From Thermodesulfobacteriales bacterium (GTDB lineage Bacteria > Desulfobacterota > Thermodesulfobacteria > Thermodesulfobacteriales > Thermodesulfatatoraceae), in contig JALSPG010000053.1 of the NCBI GenBank assembly GCA_026986115.1, positions 1-46,052 on the forward strand: a DNA stretch of 46,052 bases, written 5' to 3'. The stretch's first letter is position 1. Each line of letters begins with the position of its first letter. Position numbers and translations under genes: made by a program. Shown here in pieces: positions 37,279 through 46,052 of this stretch. The notes under the pieces are model-generated. The model did not search any database. It was not told where the DNA came from and saw only the letters and a list, made by a program, of their open reading frames with translations.

Positions 37279-37914
37279 TCACCAACTTTTGCCCCTCCTT
37301 TTCTTCAAAGGGCGTGGGGAAAGCATTACGTAAGTAGCTCCCATCCCACCGTCACATTGCCTGGCACTACAAAAACCCAAAATATACTTTCTAAAAGGTC
37401 CTTTCCGAAGCCATTCGTGAACCCTGCGTTTGAGAACCGGTTCATTTTTAGAAGAAAGTCCTCTGCCATGGATGATAAGGACGCAACGGTCTCCTCGCAA
37501 CACACATTCTTTGAAAAAAGTGTTAAGGGCCTCTTCGGCTTCGGGTACCCTCAAGCGATGGAGATTTAAGACGCGAGAGACAGAAATTTTGCCGGCGTGA
37601 AGGGCCTCAAAAAGCTCTTTTTGAAACCCCCTTACCAGTTCTTCTACGTATTCAGAGGTGTCTCGAACACGGATACGCCATAGTTCTTGTAAATCAATCT
37701 CTTCTTGGAGTTTTGGTCTGCTGTTCTTATAAACTAGTCGCCAATAAATCTTATCCCGGTCAAGAAGGCGTTTTACACCCCGCATTATTTCTTCAAAACA
37801 AATCTCTCCTTCTTTTGGGGTAAGAGGGCGCTCAGCAGGGAGCTCTTCCCTGGGAACTTTTTTCAAAATATCAAAAGGGCAATTAAACCCCTTATTGGAA
37901 GACATGAATTGCAT
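37279..37914 (-). CDS. Smr-domain protein
   Basis: The 211-residue protein carries a C-terminal Smr domain (about 120-205) with IIHGRG and the following PVLK-x-x-VHEWL, plus DGGMGATYV near the end. The usual LDLHG start of the domain reads LNLHRL here. Many Smr proteins nick or bind DNA/RNA; the conserved HGRG loop is intact, but the altered first motif makes activity uncertain. The first 110 residues are charged and helical. GTGGAG precedes the ATG. Confidence 0.85.
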   Translation of the reverse strand: MQFMSSNKGFNCPFDILKKVPREELPAERPLTPKEGEICFEEIMRGVKRLLDRDKIYWRLVYKNSRPKLQEEIDLQELWRIRVRDTSEYVEELVRGFQKELFEALHAGKISVSRVLNLHRLRVPEAEEALNTFFKECVLRGDRCVLIIHGRGLSSKNEPVLKRRVHEWLRKGPFRKYILGFCSARQCDGGMGATYVMLSPRPLKKRRGKSW

Positions 37915-37941
37915 GATAACTCCACTTTAGAGGAGCTCCAA

Positions 37942-39825
37942 CTAGGAACTTAAAAGGAAGTGTACCTTTTTGAGGAGTTCCGAGAAGGTGTAGGGTTTTG
38001 AGATAAAAGTTATACCTTTAAGTTTACCATTTGTCGGTACCGAACCCTCGGGATACCCTGAAGAGAGAATAATTTTGACGTCGGGATATTTTTCTTTGAC
38101 GCGTTTTACCAGCTCTTCTCCGTCCATTTTGGGCATTACCAAGTCGGAGATAATAAGGTCTACCTTTTGGTGTGAAAGAACTTCAAGGGCTTCAAGCCCA
38201 TTTTCTGCCTCCAATACTTCATGGCCCGCTTCTCGCAAAAGTTCTACAATGGGTTCGCGCACCAAGGCGTCATCTTCTACGACGAGAATAGTAGCCCCAC
38301 CGGAAGCTTGCAAAAGCTCTTCTTTTTGAACGGAGGTTTTCTTTTCCGAGGTGAGTTTTGTTAACGGCCAATATATTTTAAAAGTGGTCCCTCGCCCTCT
38401 TTCCGTATAGACAGAAATATAGCCTCCATACTGTTTGACCAAAGAATAGACAATGGCAAGGCCGAGGCCGGTTCCCTGACCTGCAGGTTTGGTAGTGAAG
38501 AAAGGTTCAAAAATGTGCGGAAGGATTTCTTTGGGAATTCCAGGCCCGCTATCCGAAATGGATAGCACTGCATACTCTCCAGGCCTCAACTCAGGAGGAT
38601 CTAGGTCTTTGCCTTCGATCTTTTTAGCCTCAATGGAAAGATGTAGTTTCCCCCCTTTAGGCATGGCATCTTTGGCATTAACGATAAGATTCATGATGAT
38701 TTGCTGGATATGGGTCTCGTCGGCAAAGATATAAACAGGTCTTTTTTTAATTTCTAAGGAAAATTCGATGTGCTCTCCGAGCAGACGCTGCCAGAAATTT
38801 TTCATCTCCACAAAAAAGTGTCCTAGCTCTACAATCTCATTTTTTTGAGGTCTGCGACCGCTAAAAGTTAAAAGTTTTTGGGTGATGTCTCCTGTTCTTT
38901 CCAGGACAAGATTAATATTTTTTAAAATTTGCCCTATCTTTTCAGGATTATGGCGATGCTTGTGAACAAGTTCCAAATAACTTCTAAGAGAAGTCAGTAA
39001 ATTGTTAAAATCGTGGGCCAAGCCACCAGCAAGCCGTCCTACCGCTTCCATCTTTTGGGCTTGGAGGAGTTGTTCCTGAAGGCGCCTTTCCTGAGTAATA
39101 TCGCGCGAAATGTTAAAAACAAATTTTTCGCCTTCATTAATTTCTACCCAAAAACAGGTACTTTGTAAGAGATGACATTCGCCATCTTTAGACCGCCACC
39201 AAAATTCAACAGCTTCTTTTTCTTCTCCCTGACACACTTCCTTACAACAATTCATAACTCTCTGCCTTTCCTCTTCAGGAAACAATTCGAAGACGTTTTT
39301 CCCTATTATTTCTCCAGCTTTATACTTGAGAGTTTTTTCAAATTCTTTGTTTACAAAAATTATTTCTCCACAACCAGGATCTATTCCAACAATAAGGAAG
39401 GGGGCTCGATTCCAGATAGTTTCTAGAAAGCGGCGGTGTCTTTCTGCAGTTTGCTGAGCCAATTTTTTTTCGTGAATATCTACAATCAAAGAAAACATCC
39501 CCAGGCGCCCATTGGGAAGATTTATGGGGCAATTTACCGTGCTGTACCAGCGGTTATCCTTGGGGCTTACCCGTTCTAAAGAAATATTCTTTTCTTTCTT
39601 TAAGACTTCTTTTTTGGGACATTCGGGGCATGGAGTCTTGCGATCATGGAAGACCTGGTAACAAATGTGACCAACAGGGTCAAAACCTATATGCTTGATA
39701 AGAGGTTCATTAGCAAAAAGGACAATATCATCAGGATCTATTACTGTAAGAAATCCTTGAAAAGAACCTAGAAAAACTTTTAAGAAGTCTCTTTCATTAA
39801 ATTTGAACTTTTTTCCAATTTCCAT
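37942..39825 (-). CDS. Hybrid sensor kinase with two PAS domains and a C-terminal receiver
   Basis: A 627-residue cytosolic protein with no membrane helix. PAS1 is about 15-125, with a cysteine cluster at Cys55, Cys66 and Cys69; PAS2 is about 130-245. HisKA follows with the phospho-acceptor His271 (A-HDFNN), then a HATPase with DSGPGIP and [11 protein letters not shown] receiver domain ends the chain with Asp561 ([11 protein letters not shown]). The PAS cysteines resemble a common delta-proteobacterial PAS type and could sense redox or bind a cluster, which is inference. It starts near an A/T-rich gap of 265 nt (39826-40090) in which I see no gene. Confidence 0.93.
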   Translation of the reverse strand: MEIGKKFKFNERDFLKVFLGSFQGFLTVIDPDDIVLFANEPLIKHIGFDPVGHICYQVFHDRKTPCPECPKKEVLKKEKNISLERVSPKDNRWYSTVNCPINLPNGRLGMFSLIVDIHEKKLAQQTAERHRRFLETIWNRAPFLIVGIDPGCGEIIFVNKEFEKTLKYKAGEIIGKNVFELFPEEERQRVMNCCKEVCQGEEKEAVEFWWRSKDGECHLLQSTCFWVEINEGEKFVFNISRDITQERRLQEQLLQAQKMEAVGRLAGGLAHDFNNLLTSLRSYLELVHKHRHNPEKIGQILKNINLVLERTGDITQKLLTFSGRRPQKNEIVELGHFFVEMKNFWQRLLGEHIEFSLEIKKRPVYIFADETHIQQIIMNLIVNAKDAMPKGGKLHLSIEAKKIEGKDLDPPELRPGEYAVLSISDSGPGIPKEILPHIFEPFFTTKPAGQGTGLGLAIVYSLVKQYGGYISVYTERGRGTTFKIYWPLTKLTSEKKTSVQKEELLQASGGATILVVEDDALVREPIVELLREAGHEVLEAENGLEALEVLSHQKVDLIISDLVMPKMDGEELVKRVKEKYPDVKIILSSGYPEGSVPTNGKLKGITFISKPYTFSELLKKVHFLLSS

Positions 39826-40080
39826 ATTTTTAAAAGTCCTGTTAACATTTTCATGATTTTTTTAATTTTTTTTCGGTGTAATATTTAATTAGCTTTAAAT
39901 AATTAATAATGTAAAATCTATTGGTTTTAAAAAATAATTTGGAAATCTTTGTAAAATTGTAGAGATCAGCATTGTAAGCCCAATGCTAGGATTCTTCCCT
40001 ATTTTTATTGAATCTGACAAGATATGCTTCTTAAGTTTAAGATGGGCAGATGATATAAAATGTGATAAAAGGTAAATGCT

Positions 40081-40101
40081 AAAAAGGGCCTTAAAAAGGC
40101 C
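40081..40101 (-). terminator. Terminator overlapping the end of dgt
   Basis: On the minus strand GGCCTT-TTT-AAGGCC forms a perfect 6-bp stem followed by CTTTTT. The dgt stop codon (40093-40091) lies at the hairpin loop and arm. Confidence 0.65.
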
Positions 40102-41125
40102 AGGGCCGCGGAATAAAGATTTTTTCAAAAAGGGCTAAGGCGTAGCGGTCTGTCATACCGGCAATAAAATCGCAAACTCTTTGGTGAAGGGGAATTTCTT
40201 TTGTGTAGATCTTTTCTTTATCCCAAGGAAGACCATGTTCCAGGAAATGATGATATAGTTCTCGGAGGAGTTTTTTGGCTTTGACGAATTCTTGATAGAC
40301 AACTGGGGATTCGTAAACCTTTGCAAAAAGGAATTCTCGTAGACGTTCCATGGCATACATAACATCTTCATCGAGGTGGAGTTTTCCGTCATCAACCGCT
40401 AGAGTTCGAAAAACCAGGCTGCGGACCATGGTATTGATTCGTTCTGAATGTCGGGCTCCGAGAATTTTTATACATTCTTCTGGAATATCGTTTTCTCTGA
40501 TTACTCCTCCTCGCAAGGCATCGTCGAGATCGTGATTAAGATAGGCGATTATGTCGGCTATCCGCACAAGCTGTCCTTCCAACGTGGCGGGAAGGTTTTC
40601 GGGGTTTTCCGGAAGAATAGGCCCCTTACCCTTAGAATGTTTCAAAATTCCATCTCGCACCTCCCAGGTAAGATTGAGCCCGCGGCCGTCTTTTTCAAGA
40701 AAGTCTACTACCCTGAGGCTTTGTTCGTAATGGCGAAAGCCTTCAGGATGAAGTTCGTTTAACACCGCTTCTCCGGCATGACCAAAAGGGGTGTGGCCTA
40801 GGTCATGCCCCAAGGCAATGGCCTCGGTTAGATCTTCGTTCAGGCGCAAGGCCCGGGCCATGGAGCGAGCAATTTGGGCTACCTCTAACGTATGAGTAAG
40901 TCTAGTGCGATAGTGGTCTCCCCCGGGAGACAAGAAGACCTGTGTTTTGTGTTTGAGGCGACGAAAGGCTTTGGAATGGATGATGCGGTCCCGGTCTCGT
41001 TGGAAAGCGGTGCGGATGTCGCATTCCGGTTCGGGATGCAAACGCCCTCGGCTTTTTGCCGCAAGGGTTGCGTAGGGAGAAAGTGTCCTTTCTTCAAGCT
41101 TTTCGAGTTCTTCTCGAATTTTCAT
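40091..41125 (-). CDS. dgt: dGTPase-type deoxynucleoside triphosphohydrolase
   Basis: HD-superfamily enzyme releasing tripolyphosphate from dNTPs, probably dGTP. The 344-residue protein has the family start [11 protein letters not shown]-x-HS-x-AFRRL-x-H-x-TQV, the metal ligands His78 and His107-Asp108 ([11 protein letters not shown]) and a later Asp in [10 protein letters not shown]. It starts at the ATG at 41125, 15 nt from a repeat-element hairpin and without a visible ribosome binding site. Many enzymes of this family are annotated simply as dGTPase-like. Confidence 0.93.
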   Translation of the reverse strand: MKIREELEKLEERTLSPYATLAAKSRGRLHPEPECDIRTAFQRDRDRIIHSKAFRRLKHKTQVFLSPGGDHYRTRLTHTLEVAQIARSMARALRLNEDLTEAIALGHDLGHTPFGHAGEAVLNELHPEGFRHYEQSLRVVDFLEKDGRGLNLTWEVRDGILKHSKGKGPILPENPENLPATLEGQLVRIADIIAYLNHDLDDALRGGVIRENDIPEECIKILGARHSERINTMVRSLVFRTLAVDDGKLHLDEDVMYAMERLREFLFAKVYESPVVYQEFVKAKKLLRELYHHFLEHGLPWDKEKIYTKEIPLHQRVCDFIAGMTDRYALALFEKIFIPRPWPF

Positions 41126-41140
41126 CGATTTGGAATAAAA

Positions 41141-41234
41141 CAGGATCCGTTCCTATTTTTTTTCGGGACGAAAAATAGGAACGGATCCTGTGATTGTGCT
41201 TACAACGCTGCTCTTAGCCATTTTGCAAAGGTCT
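41141..41234 (-). repeat. Truncated copy of the dispersed hairpin element between queA and dgt
   Basis: Read on the minus strand it starts with AGACCTTTGCAAAA (41234-41221), directly after the queA stop, then about 27 nt that align to the 3620 copy with seven mismatches, all transitions. A 20-bp perfect hairpin follows (arms 41141-41160 and 41171-41190). Compared with the first copy a C-G pair of the stem has become T-A, a compensatory change. The right arm and right inverted end are missing; dgt begins 15 nt beyond. TTTTATT after the stem makes it terminator-like. Confidence 0.75.
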
Positions 41235-42284
41235 CTACAAAATTAACATGGCGTCTCCGTAAGAGAAAAAACGATAGCGCCTTTTGATAGCTTCCGTATA
41301 GGCTCGCTTTATATTTTCAAGCCCGGCAAAGGCTGCTACCAAGATATAGAGACTCGATTTTGGAAGATGAAAGTTGGTAATCAGATGATCTACTACTTGG
41401 AACCGAAAACCAGGATAGATGTAAAGATCGCACCAAGCCGCAAGGGCTTTGACCTTTCCTTCTTGCTGCGCGGCAAACTCTAAAGCACGCAAAGTGGTAG
41501 TCCCTACAGCAAATACTGCTCGTCCTTCCTCTTTGGCCCGGTTTATTTCTTTGGCTACTTCTGGAGAAATTTCTACATACTCTTCATGCAATTGGTGTTT
41601 GCGAATATCTTTTGTCTTTACCGGGGCAAAGGTCCCATATCCTACATGAAGGGTTATAGCTAGAATTATTATTCCTTTTTTCTGGAGTTTTTTTAAAAGC
41701 TCTTCTGTAAAGTGAAAACCAGCGGTAGGAGCTGCCACGGAGCCTGGTTTTTGGGCATAAACTGTCTGATAACGAAAGAGATCTTCAATTTCCGGGGAGC
41801 GTTTAATGTAAGGCGGGAGGGGAACATGGCCTATCTCTTGAATAGTCTTCAAAAGGGATCCTGAAGATTCTAATAAGATTAGGGCCTTTCCCCCCTCTAA
41901 AATTTTGAGGATTTTTCCCCGCAATTTTCCCCCGAAGGAAAGTTCAAGACCTTCTCGGATCCTTTTTCCCCGGTAAAGAGCCGGTACTGGCTGGCCTTCT
42001 TGGGGCAGGCGCAAAAGAAGGATTTCTACCGTGCCTCCAGTGGGTTTCTGACCATAAAGACGTGCGGGAAATACCCGGCTGTCGTTTACCGCCAGAACAT
42101 CTCCTGGCCGGAAATACGCTTCAATAGCGCTAAATTTTTGGTGGTGAATGAGGCTGCCATCTTTCCGCTTGAGGACTAAGAGGCGGCTTTCTGTCCTTTC
42201 CCTAGAAGGATATTGAGCGATGAGTTCTGGTGGAAGTTCGTAATCATAGGTTTCGAGGTTATAAAGAGGCGGAATGTCACTCAT
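41235..42284 (-). CDS. queA: S-adenosylmethionine:tRNA ribosyltransferase-isomerase
   Basis: QueA makes epoxyqueuosine from preQ1-tRNA, the step after Tgt. The 349-residue protein has ELPPELIAQYPS at the start, R-DRIDLL-type central blocks replaced by the usual FSAIEAYFRPGDVLAVNDSRV, GSVAAPTAGFHF, and ends with YRFFSYGDAMLIL. The stop codon abuts a repeat element. Overlaps glnE by 8 nt. Confidence 0.95.
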   Translation of the reverse strand: MSDIPPLYNLETYDYELPPELIAQYPSRERTESRLLVLKRKDGSLIHHQKFSAIEAYFRPGDVLAVNDSRVFPARLYGQKPTGGTVEILLLRLPQEGQPVPALYRGKRIREGLELSFGGKLRGKILKILEGGKALILLESSGSLLKTIQEIGHVPLPPYIKRSPEIEDLFRYQTVYAQKPGSVAAPTAGFHFTEELLKKLQKKGIIILAITLHVGYGTFAPVKTKDIRKHQLHEEYVEISPEVAKEINRAKEEGRAVFAVGTTTLRALEFAAQQEGKVKALAAWCDLYIYPGFRFQVVDHLITNFHLPKSSLYILVAAFAGLENIKRAYTEAIKRRYRFFSYGDAMLIL

Positions 42285-45018
42285 AAACTTCCAAAATCTT
42301 GGTCAACAATTTCCGGTTGGACTCAAAGACTTTTTCCAGTCGTTCAAGGATCCCTGGGCCTAAATATTCCTCGCAAATTTCAATTTCTTCGGGCTGGTAT
42401 TCTTTTTCCTCCCCGGGTTTATCCAAAAGAAGGATAAGCAATTGGTCAAGCCGTCGCAAGAAAAGGTAATTTTCTTCTAAAAGGGTGGCTTCGGAAGGTG
42501 AAAGGATGTTTTTTTGAGAAAGATTCCTCAAGGCCGAGAAAAAGTTTCCTTCCCAGGGAAGGGAGCCTAAATTTTTAAGCATTAACCATTGGAGGGCAAA
42601 TTCAAGATCTGCAAGCCCTCCGGGCCCAACTTTGAGGTTGAAAAGCCCCTTTGTAGAGCGTTCTTTTTCCATTTTAAGGCGCATCTGCCATATTTCTTTT
42701 GCTTCTTTAGGTCCTGGTGGCTGGCTGGCCAGGAGCCGGTGTAAGTTTTTAATTAAGCTTTTTCCCAAGGAAAGATCACCACTAAGGGGCCTTAAACGCA
42801 AGATTGCCATCTTCTCCCAAAGAGCCGCCTCTTCGCAATAATAGGCCAAAAATCCCTTTAGGCTTACTACAAGAGGGCCTTTACGGCCTTCTGGTCGGAG
42901 TCTGGTGTCAACCTCATAGCCCGGGCCTTCAGGTAAAGGCACACTCAGAAAATGGAGAAATTTCTGGGCAAGTTTTGTATGGGGTACCAGGTTTTCGTGA
43001 TTTTCTGCTACAAAAATCATATCGAGGTCTGAGCGATAACCAAGCTCTCGCCCTCCAAGTTTACCAAGCCCCAAAACGATCAAAGGAGTAGGAAGTGGAT
43101 TTTGGAGAGCAGCTAAGCGGAAAGTGCCCTCCACGATAAAATCTGCCAGAGAAGAGAGTTTGGCCAGGAGAGTTTTGAGGGGGAGTTTTCCTTTAAGGTC
43201 TAAATAGCCGAGACGGAAGACTTCTTCGTTTTTGATCATGCGTAACAAGGAAAGAGCCTCTTCTGTGTCTTTGCCCTTAAGTAGGGGAGCTAGGGGTGGA
43301 AGACCCTCTTTTCGAAAGAGGGCTTCTGCAGCCGCAGGAGCAACTTCTAAAAGATGGCTAAGAAAGCTGCTTTTGGCAAAAATTTCGAGGAGGGCATCGA
43401 TCTTTTCAGGTTGATGTTTGAGAGCGTAAAGAAAAGAAATTCGTCCTCCAAGGCGTTCCATGAAGGAAAGGAAACGAGCGAAGGTCTTTTCCGGAGAAGG
43501 AAGGTTTTTAAGTTTTAAGAGGGCCTTGGTAAAAATTTCCTTTAAAAGAGGTCTTCTCTTGGGGGCTAAAGGGCCTTTGGTCTCCAGAAGATTTTTAGCG
43601 TCTTCCAAAAGTCTTTCCGGTAACCCAAGCGTTTCGGAAATCTCGCCAGCATCCTTTTTCCTCTCCCAGTAGGCCAGAATTTCTTCTCTGGGGGCAGAGT
43701 TTTGGGGAGTTTGGGAGGCCTGAAAAAGGCCCTCAAAGATCCGATTTACTTTTTTACGAATGTGGCGAAGTTCTTCTTCGAAATTTTCAAGGGCTTTTTC
43801 ACCAGAAAAACCCACACTTCGGGCCAAGCGTAGAAGGGCGGTTTTTTCGGAGGGCAAAAAGTGAGTTTGACGGAAATGTACGGTTTGAAGACGGTGTTCC
43901 AGGCTTCGCAAAAAAATATAAGCTTTTTTAAGAAAACTGGCTTCTTCTTCAGGAAGGAGCCCTTTACGTTTAAGTTTTTGAATAGCCCAGAGGGTATTTC
44001 TCGTGCGGAGGCCAGGCTCCTTGCCACCGTAAATCATTTGGAGGGCCTGACAAAAAAATTCTATTTCGCGTATTCCGCCAGGGCCAATTTTTAAGTCTCT
44101 TTCTGCTCCCTTTTTGAGGGCTTCTTTGGCAAGGCGCCCCTTGAGATCCCGGAGGTGTTCGAGATAAGTGTAATCAAGAAACCGAGGATAAATGGCAGGA
44201 CGAAGGGCCTTTAAAAAGGCCTTTCCGAGGCGTAGGTTTCCGGCCACAGGGCGGGCCTTTACAAGGGCAAGTCTTTCAAAGGGATGAGACTGGAAAAAAT
44301 AGTAAGAAACCCCGGCCTTAAGGGAGTAAACTAGTTCTCCTTCTTTGCCGCCGGGCCGCAGGCGCAAATCGGTCCGGAAAAGCCTTTCGCCTTCTAGAAG
44401 AGTATCCATAAGACGCAAGATTTCCCGTGCCAAAGTTACAAAAGTTTCTTTTTGAGAGAAAGCCGCATGGTAAAAAAAGACGAGGTCAATATCAGAGCTA
44501 TAGTTGAGCTCTCTTCCGCCTAACTTTCCCATGCCGATGATGAGAAAATTTTCTCTTAGGGAAGAAGAAAATAGGTGTTCTGTAAGCCAGAAAAGGGTGG
44601 CTTGGAGAAAAAAATCTGCAAGTCTCGAGATAGCGTAAACCGTACGAGAAAAGGTTTCTCCTTCGAGATCTCTCACCAAAATTTTGAGAATTTCTTGCTG
44701 TTTAAGACGTCGCAACCACAGGGCAAAAGAGCGCCATTCTTTGAGAGAAAGCCCTTCTTGTTGGAATTGCCTTTCTAAAGTGATAGGCCCCCAGGGTTTG
44801 GGAAAGGGGTCCTTTAAGAAAAGTTTTAAGAGATCTTTGCGGCAAATTAGAAGATTGGTGGCATAAGGAGAAAAACCCAGTAAGAGATTCAGGCGCTTTT
44901 GGGCAGCTCTGTTTAAACGGTGCCAAGGAAAGCCCGGGTGGGCTTCCTTAAGGCGGGAAAGATTCTGTGAAGCCCAAACCGGGTCTGGAGGTTCGTGACA
45001 GGAAAATTTAACCGGCAC
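42277..45018 (-). CDS. glnE: Bifunctional glutamine synthetase adenylyltransferase/deadenylylase
   Basis: GlnE adenylylates and deadenylylates glutamine synthetase according to nitrogen signals. The 913-residue protein has two nucleotidyltransferase domains, each with a G-x-GKLGGRE-L-x-Y-x-SD-x-D block: Asp176/Asp178 in the first half and the RSDLDMIF block near residue 640 in the second. Helical linkers lie between. It starts with GTG and overlaps ccsB by 11 nt. No glnA or glnB is in the window. Confidence 0.95.
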   Translation of the reverse strand: MPVKFSCHEPPDPVWASQNLSRLKEAHPGFPWHRLNRAAQKRLNLLLGFSPYATNLLICRKDLLKLFLKDPFPKPWGPITLERQFQQEGLSLKEWRSFALWLRRLKQQEILKILVRDLEGETFSRTVYAISRLADFFLQATLFWLTEHLFSSSLRENFLIIGMGKLGGRELNYSSDIDLVFFYHAAFSQKETFVTLAREILRLMDTLLEGERLFRTDLRLRPGGKEGELVYSLKAGVSYYFFQSHPFERLALVKARPVAGNLRLGKAFLKALRPAIYPRFLDYTYLEHLRDLKGRLAKEALKKGAERDLKIGPGGIREIEFFCQALQMIYGGKEPGLRTRNTLWAIQKLKRKGLLPEEEASFLKKAYIFLRSLEHRLQTVHFRQTHFLPSEKTALLRLARSVGFSGEKALENFEEELRHIRKKVNRIFEGLFQASQTPQNSAPREEILAYWERKKDAGEISETLGLPERLLEDAKNLLETKGPLAPKRRPLLKEIFTKALLKLKNLPSPEKTFARFLSFMERLGGRISFLYALKHQPEKIDALLEIFAKSSFLSHLLEVAPAAAEALFRKEGLPPLAPLLKGKDTEEALSLLRMIKNEEVFRLGYLDLKGKLPLKTLLAKLSSLADFIVEGTFRLAALQNPLPTPLIVLGLGKLGGRELGYRSDLDMIFVAENHENLVPHTKLAQKFLHFLSVPLPEGPGYEVDTRLRPEGRKGPLVVSLKGFLAYYCEEAALWEKMAILRLRPLSGDLSLGKSLIKNLHRLLASQPPGPKEAKEIWQMRLKMEKERSTKGLFNLKVGPGGLADLEFALQWLMLKNLGSLPWEGNFFSALRNLSQKNILSPSEATLLEENYLFLRRLDQLLILLLDKPGEEKEYQPEEIEICEEYLGPGILERLEKVFESNRKLLTKILEVYE

Positions 45019-45841
45019 CGTAGCTGTGAAGCCCAGAAAGCAGGAAGTTTACCCCGAAGTAAGTAAAAAGTACGGAGACGAAACCAATGATAGAGAAAAA
45101 GGCGATTTTGGTGCCGCTCCATCCTCGCATCAGACGGGCGTGGATGGCTGTGGCGTACACAAACCAGGTAATTAGAGACCAAGTTTCTTTTGGGTCCCAG
45201 CTCCAATAAGATCCCCAGGCCTGTTCTGCCCAAACAGCCCCGGTAATAATTCCCACGGTAAGCCAGAAAAAGCCAAAAAGAATGGTTTTGTAAATGAGTT
45301 CGTCGAGGGCTTTAAGATCTGGCAAATGGGCCCAGATACCCTGATTGCTGGCGGCCTTTTTGCGCAGGAGATACATAAGCCCTAGGCCACAAGCAATCGC
45401 AAAGGCGGCATAGCCCAAAAAACAGGTAATCACGTGTACGGTGAGCCAGTTGCTCTGCAAAGCTGGAATAAGGGGCTGAATTTCTTGACTGGTGGAAAAA
45501 GAAGCGTAGGCCATGGCCAGGAAGGCAAAGGGAGTGGCAAAAACTCCTATGATGCGATTTTTGGTTTTATATTCTAGATAAAGATAAACTGCGATAGTGG
45601 TCCAGCCGAAAAAGATTAAAGATTCATAAAGGTTAGTGAGGGGGATACGACCATAACCCAGTTGGTAGGATTCCCACCAGCGCATAAAAAAACCGATAGT
45701 ATGTAAAAGGAGACCACTAGCGCAAGTGGCTGTAGCAACAGGACCTATTTTTTTCCACCGAAAGATCCAATGAAGGAGATAAAAAATCGATGCTGCAAGG
45801 TAAAGAAAAGTAGTTATGCTGAGAAGAAGAGAGCTCGTCAT
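45008..45841 (-). CDS. ccsB: CcsB/ResC-type cytochrome c biogenesis protein
   Basis: System II haem-handling membrane protein (CcsA/CcsB/ResC naming differs between groups) that attaches haem to apocytochrome c on the outer face. The 277-residue protein has about eight membrane helices, the tryptophan-rich WGSYWSWDPKETWS haem domain at 210-223, and the flanking histidines His136, His234 and His272. GAGGTG precedes the ATG. The partner with a ResB/Ccs1 domain was not seen. It leads a ccsB-glnE-queA set of overlapping genes. Confidence 0.93.
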   Translation of the reverse strand: MTSSLLLSITTFLYLAASIFYLLHWIFRWKKIGPVATATCASGLLLHTIGFFMRWWESYQLGYGRIPLTNLYESLIFFGWTTIAVYLYLEYKTKNRIIGVFATPFAFLAMAYASFSTSQEIQPLIPALQSNWLTVHVITCFLGYAAFAIACGLGLMYLLRKKAASNQGIWAHLPDLKALDELIYKTILFGFFWLTVGIITGAVWAEQAWGSYWSWDPKETWSLITWFVYATAIHARLMRGWSGTKIAFFSIIGFVSVLFTYFGVNFLLSGLHSYGAG

Positions 45842-45853
45842 ATGGCACCTCGT

Positions 45854-45883
45854 TTGTTAATTAAATTAAACTTAAGTTAGAAT
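45854..45883 (+). promoter_or_regulatory. Promoter of the response-regulator gene
   Basis: TTGTTA (45854-45859), 18 nt, TAGAAT (45878-45883). The leader to the ATG at 45899 is short and has no ribosome binding site. A perfect 10-bp palindrome, AACTTAAGTT (45869-45878), lies between the boxes in the region shared with divergent ccsB and could bind a regulator. Confidence 0.45.
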
Positions 45884-45898
45884 TAATCTAAAAAATTT

Positions 45899-46052
45899 AT
45901 GGTTGCAACCAAAACGGCATCTATTTTACTGGTCAACGATGAGCCCGTCCAGCGCTTTCGGATTGCTTCTGTCTTGCGTAAAGAAGGTTACCAGGTAAAA
46001 GAGGCCGAAAATGGCCTTGAAGCAGTTCGCATTATTAATACCGGCTTTTTGC
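45899..46052 (+). CDS. Response-regulator receiver domain, start only
   Basis: Fifty-one codons are visible before the window ends. They read as the beginning of a receiver domain: LLVNDEP at about 10-16, then RIASVLRKEGYQV and EAENGLEA, the usual beta1-alpha1-beta2-alpha2 pattern. The acidic pair that binds Mg2+ is Asn-Asp instead of the usual Asp-Asp. The phospho-acceptor and any output domain lie beyond the edge. The window contains two kinases, one of them without a receiver, but no link to this gene can be shown. Confidence 0.85.
   Translation, partial: MVATKTASILLVNDEPVQRFRIASVLRKEGYQVKEAENGLEAVRIINTGFL

Noticed and set aside
39895-40128. 77-codon minus-strand frame between the PAS kinase and dgt
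   Set aside because: It starts out of frame inside the dgt 3' end, has no ribosome binding site and reads through A/T-rich DNA; no family resemblance.
40310-40335. CCTTTGCAAAA in dgt as another element end
   Set aside because: It encodes conserved dgt residues (FLFAKVYES) and has no hairpin beside it.

Overview
The window is 46 kb of dense bacterial chromosome from what looks like a thermophilic, anaerobic, sulfur-metabolising lineage close to Thermodesulfobacteria/Desulfobacterota. That placement is inference. It rests on futalosine-type menaquinone genes (mqnB, mqnD), an Rrf2-cydAB oxygen-detoxification unit, a CcsB-type cytochrome c assembly gene, ComB, an F-type ATPase whose Fo genes (atpZ-atpI-atpB-atpE) stand apart from F1, a THEP1 NTPase domain of a type studied in Aquifex, and very tight gene packing. 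No rRNA, tRNA, CRISPR, prophage or transposase gene was seen. The window cuts a repeat element on the left and a response-regulator gene on the right.

Layout. 75-3095 (minus): an A/T-rich four-gene operon (PurN-like formyltransferase, CobD, ComB, secreted helical protein) with a good promoter facing rrf2. 3221-6188 (plus): rrf2, a hairpin-bearing repeat element, cydA and cydB. 6200-20172 (minus): fourteen genes head to tail with no gap over 24 nt: pstC, pstA, pstB, phoU, mqnB, mqnD, exbB/tolQ, trpB, trpA, ftsH, midA-like, tgt, yajC, cobQ. 20240-21819 (plus): a DUF362 ferredoxin-type protein and a Mut7-C/zinc-ribbon protein. 21782-27040 (minus): proC, hslO, a serine hydrolase, a DUF4198-like exported protein, a His-rich membrane protein and a sensor kinase, nearly all overlapping. 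27120-36101 (plus): argH-hisS-tauE-pilZ, then atpZ-atpI-atpB-atpE closed by a clear terminator, then rex-obgE-proB and a small unknown gene. 36098-45841 (minus): a THEP1-thymidylate kinase fusion, an Smr protein, a PAS hybrid kinase, dgt, queA, glnE and ccsB. 45899-46052 (plus): start of a response regulator.

Most genes are housekeeping. They cover the energy chain (menaquinone, bd oxidase, cytochrome c assembly, ATPase Fo, Rex redox control), phosphate uptake and its control, amino acid synthesis (Trp, Pro, Arg), nitrogen control (GlnE), corrinoid synthesis, and tRNA modification (Tgt and QueA, both queuosine).

The most novel items are these. (1) A small non-coding repeat has 14-bp inverted ends and a 20-bp perfect hairpin. 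It is complete at 3620-3749, truncated at 41141-41234 with a compensatory base-pair change, and cut off at the left edge; it supplies the last 14 codons of rrf2. (2) PhoU is fused to a DUF47-type domain. (3) A THEP1 NTPase is fused to thymidylate kinase. (4) An ATPase c-subunit has a signal-like N-terminus and four cysteines in or next to helix 1. (5) An exported DUF4198 protein, a His-rich membrane protein and a sensor kinase form a compact set with no regulator in the run. (6) A perfect palindrome sits on the predicted rrf2 -10 box.
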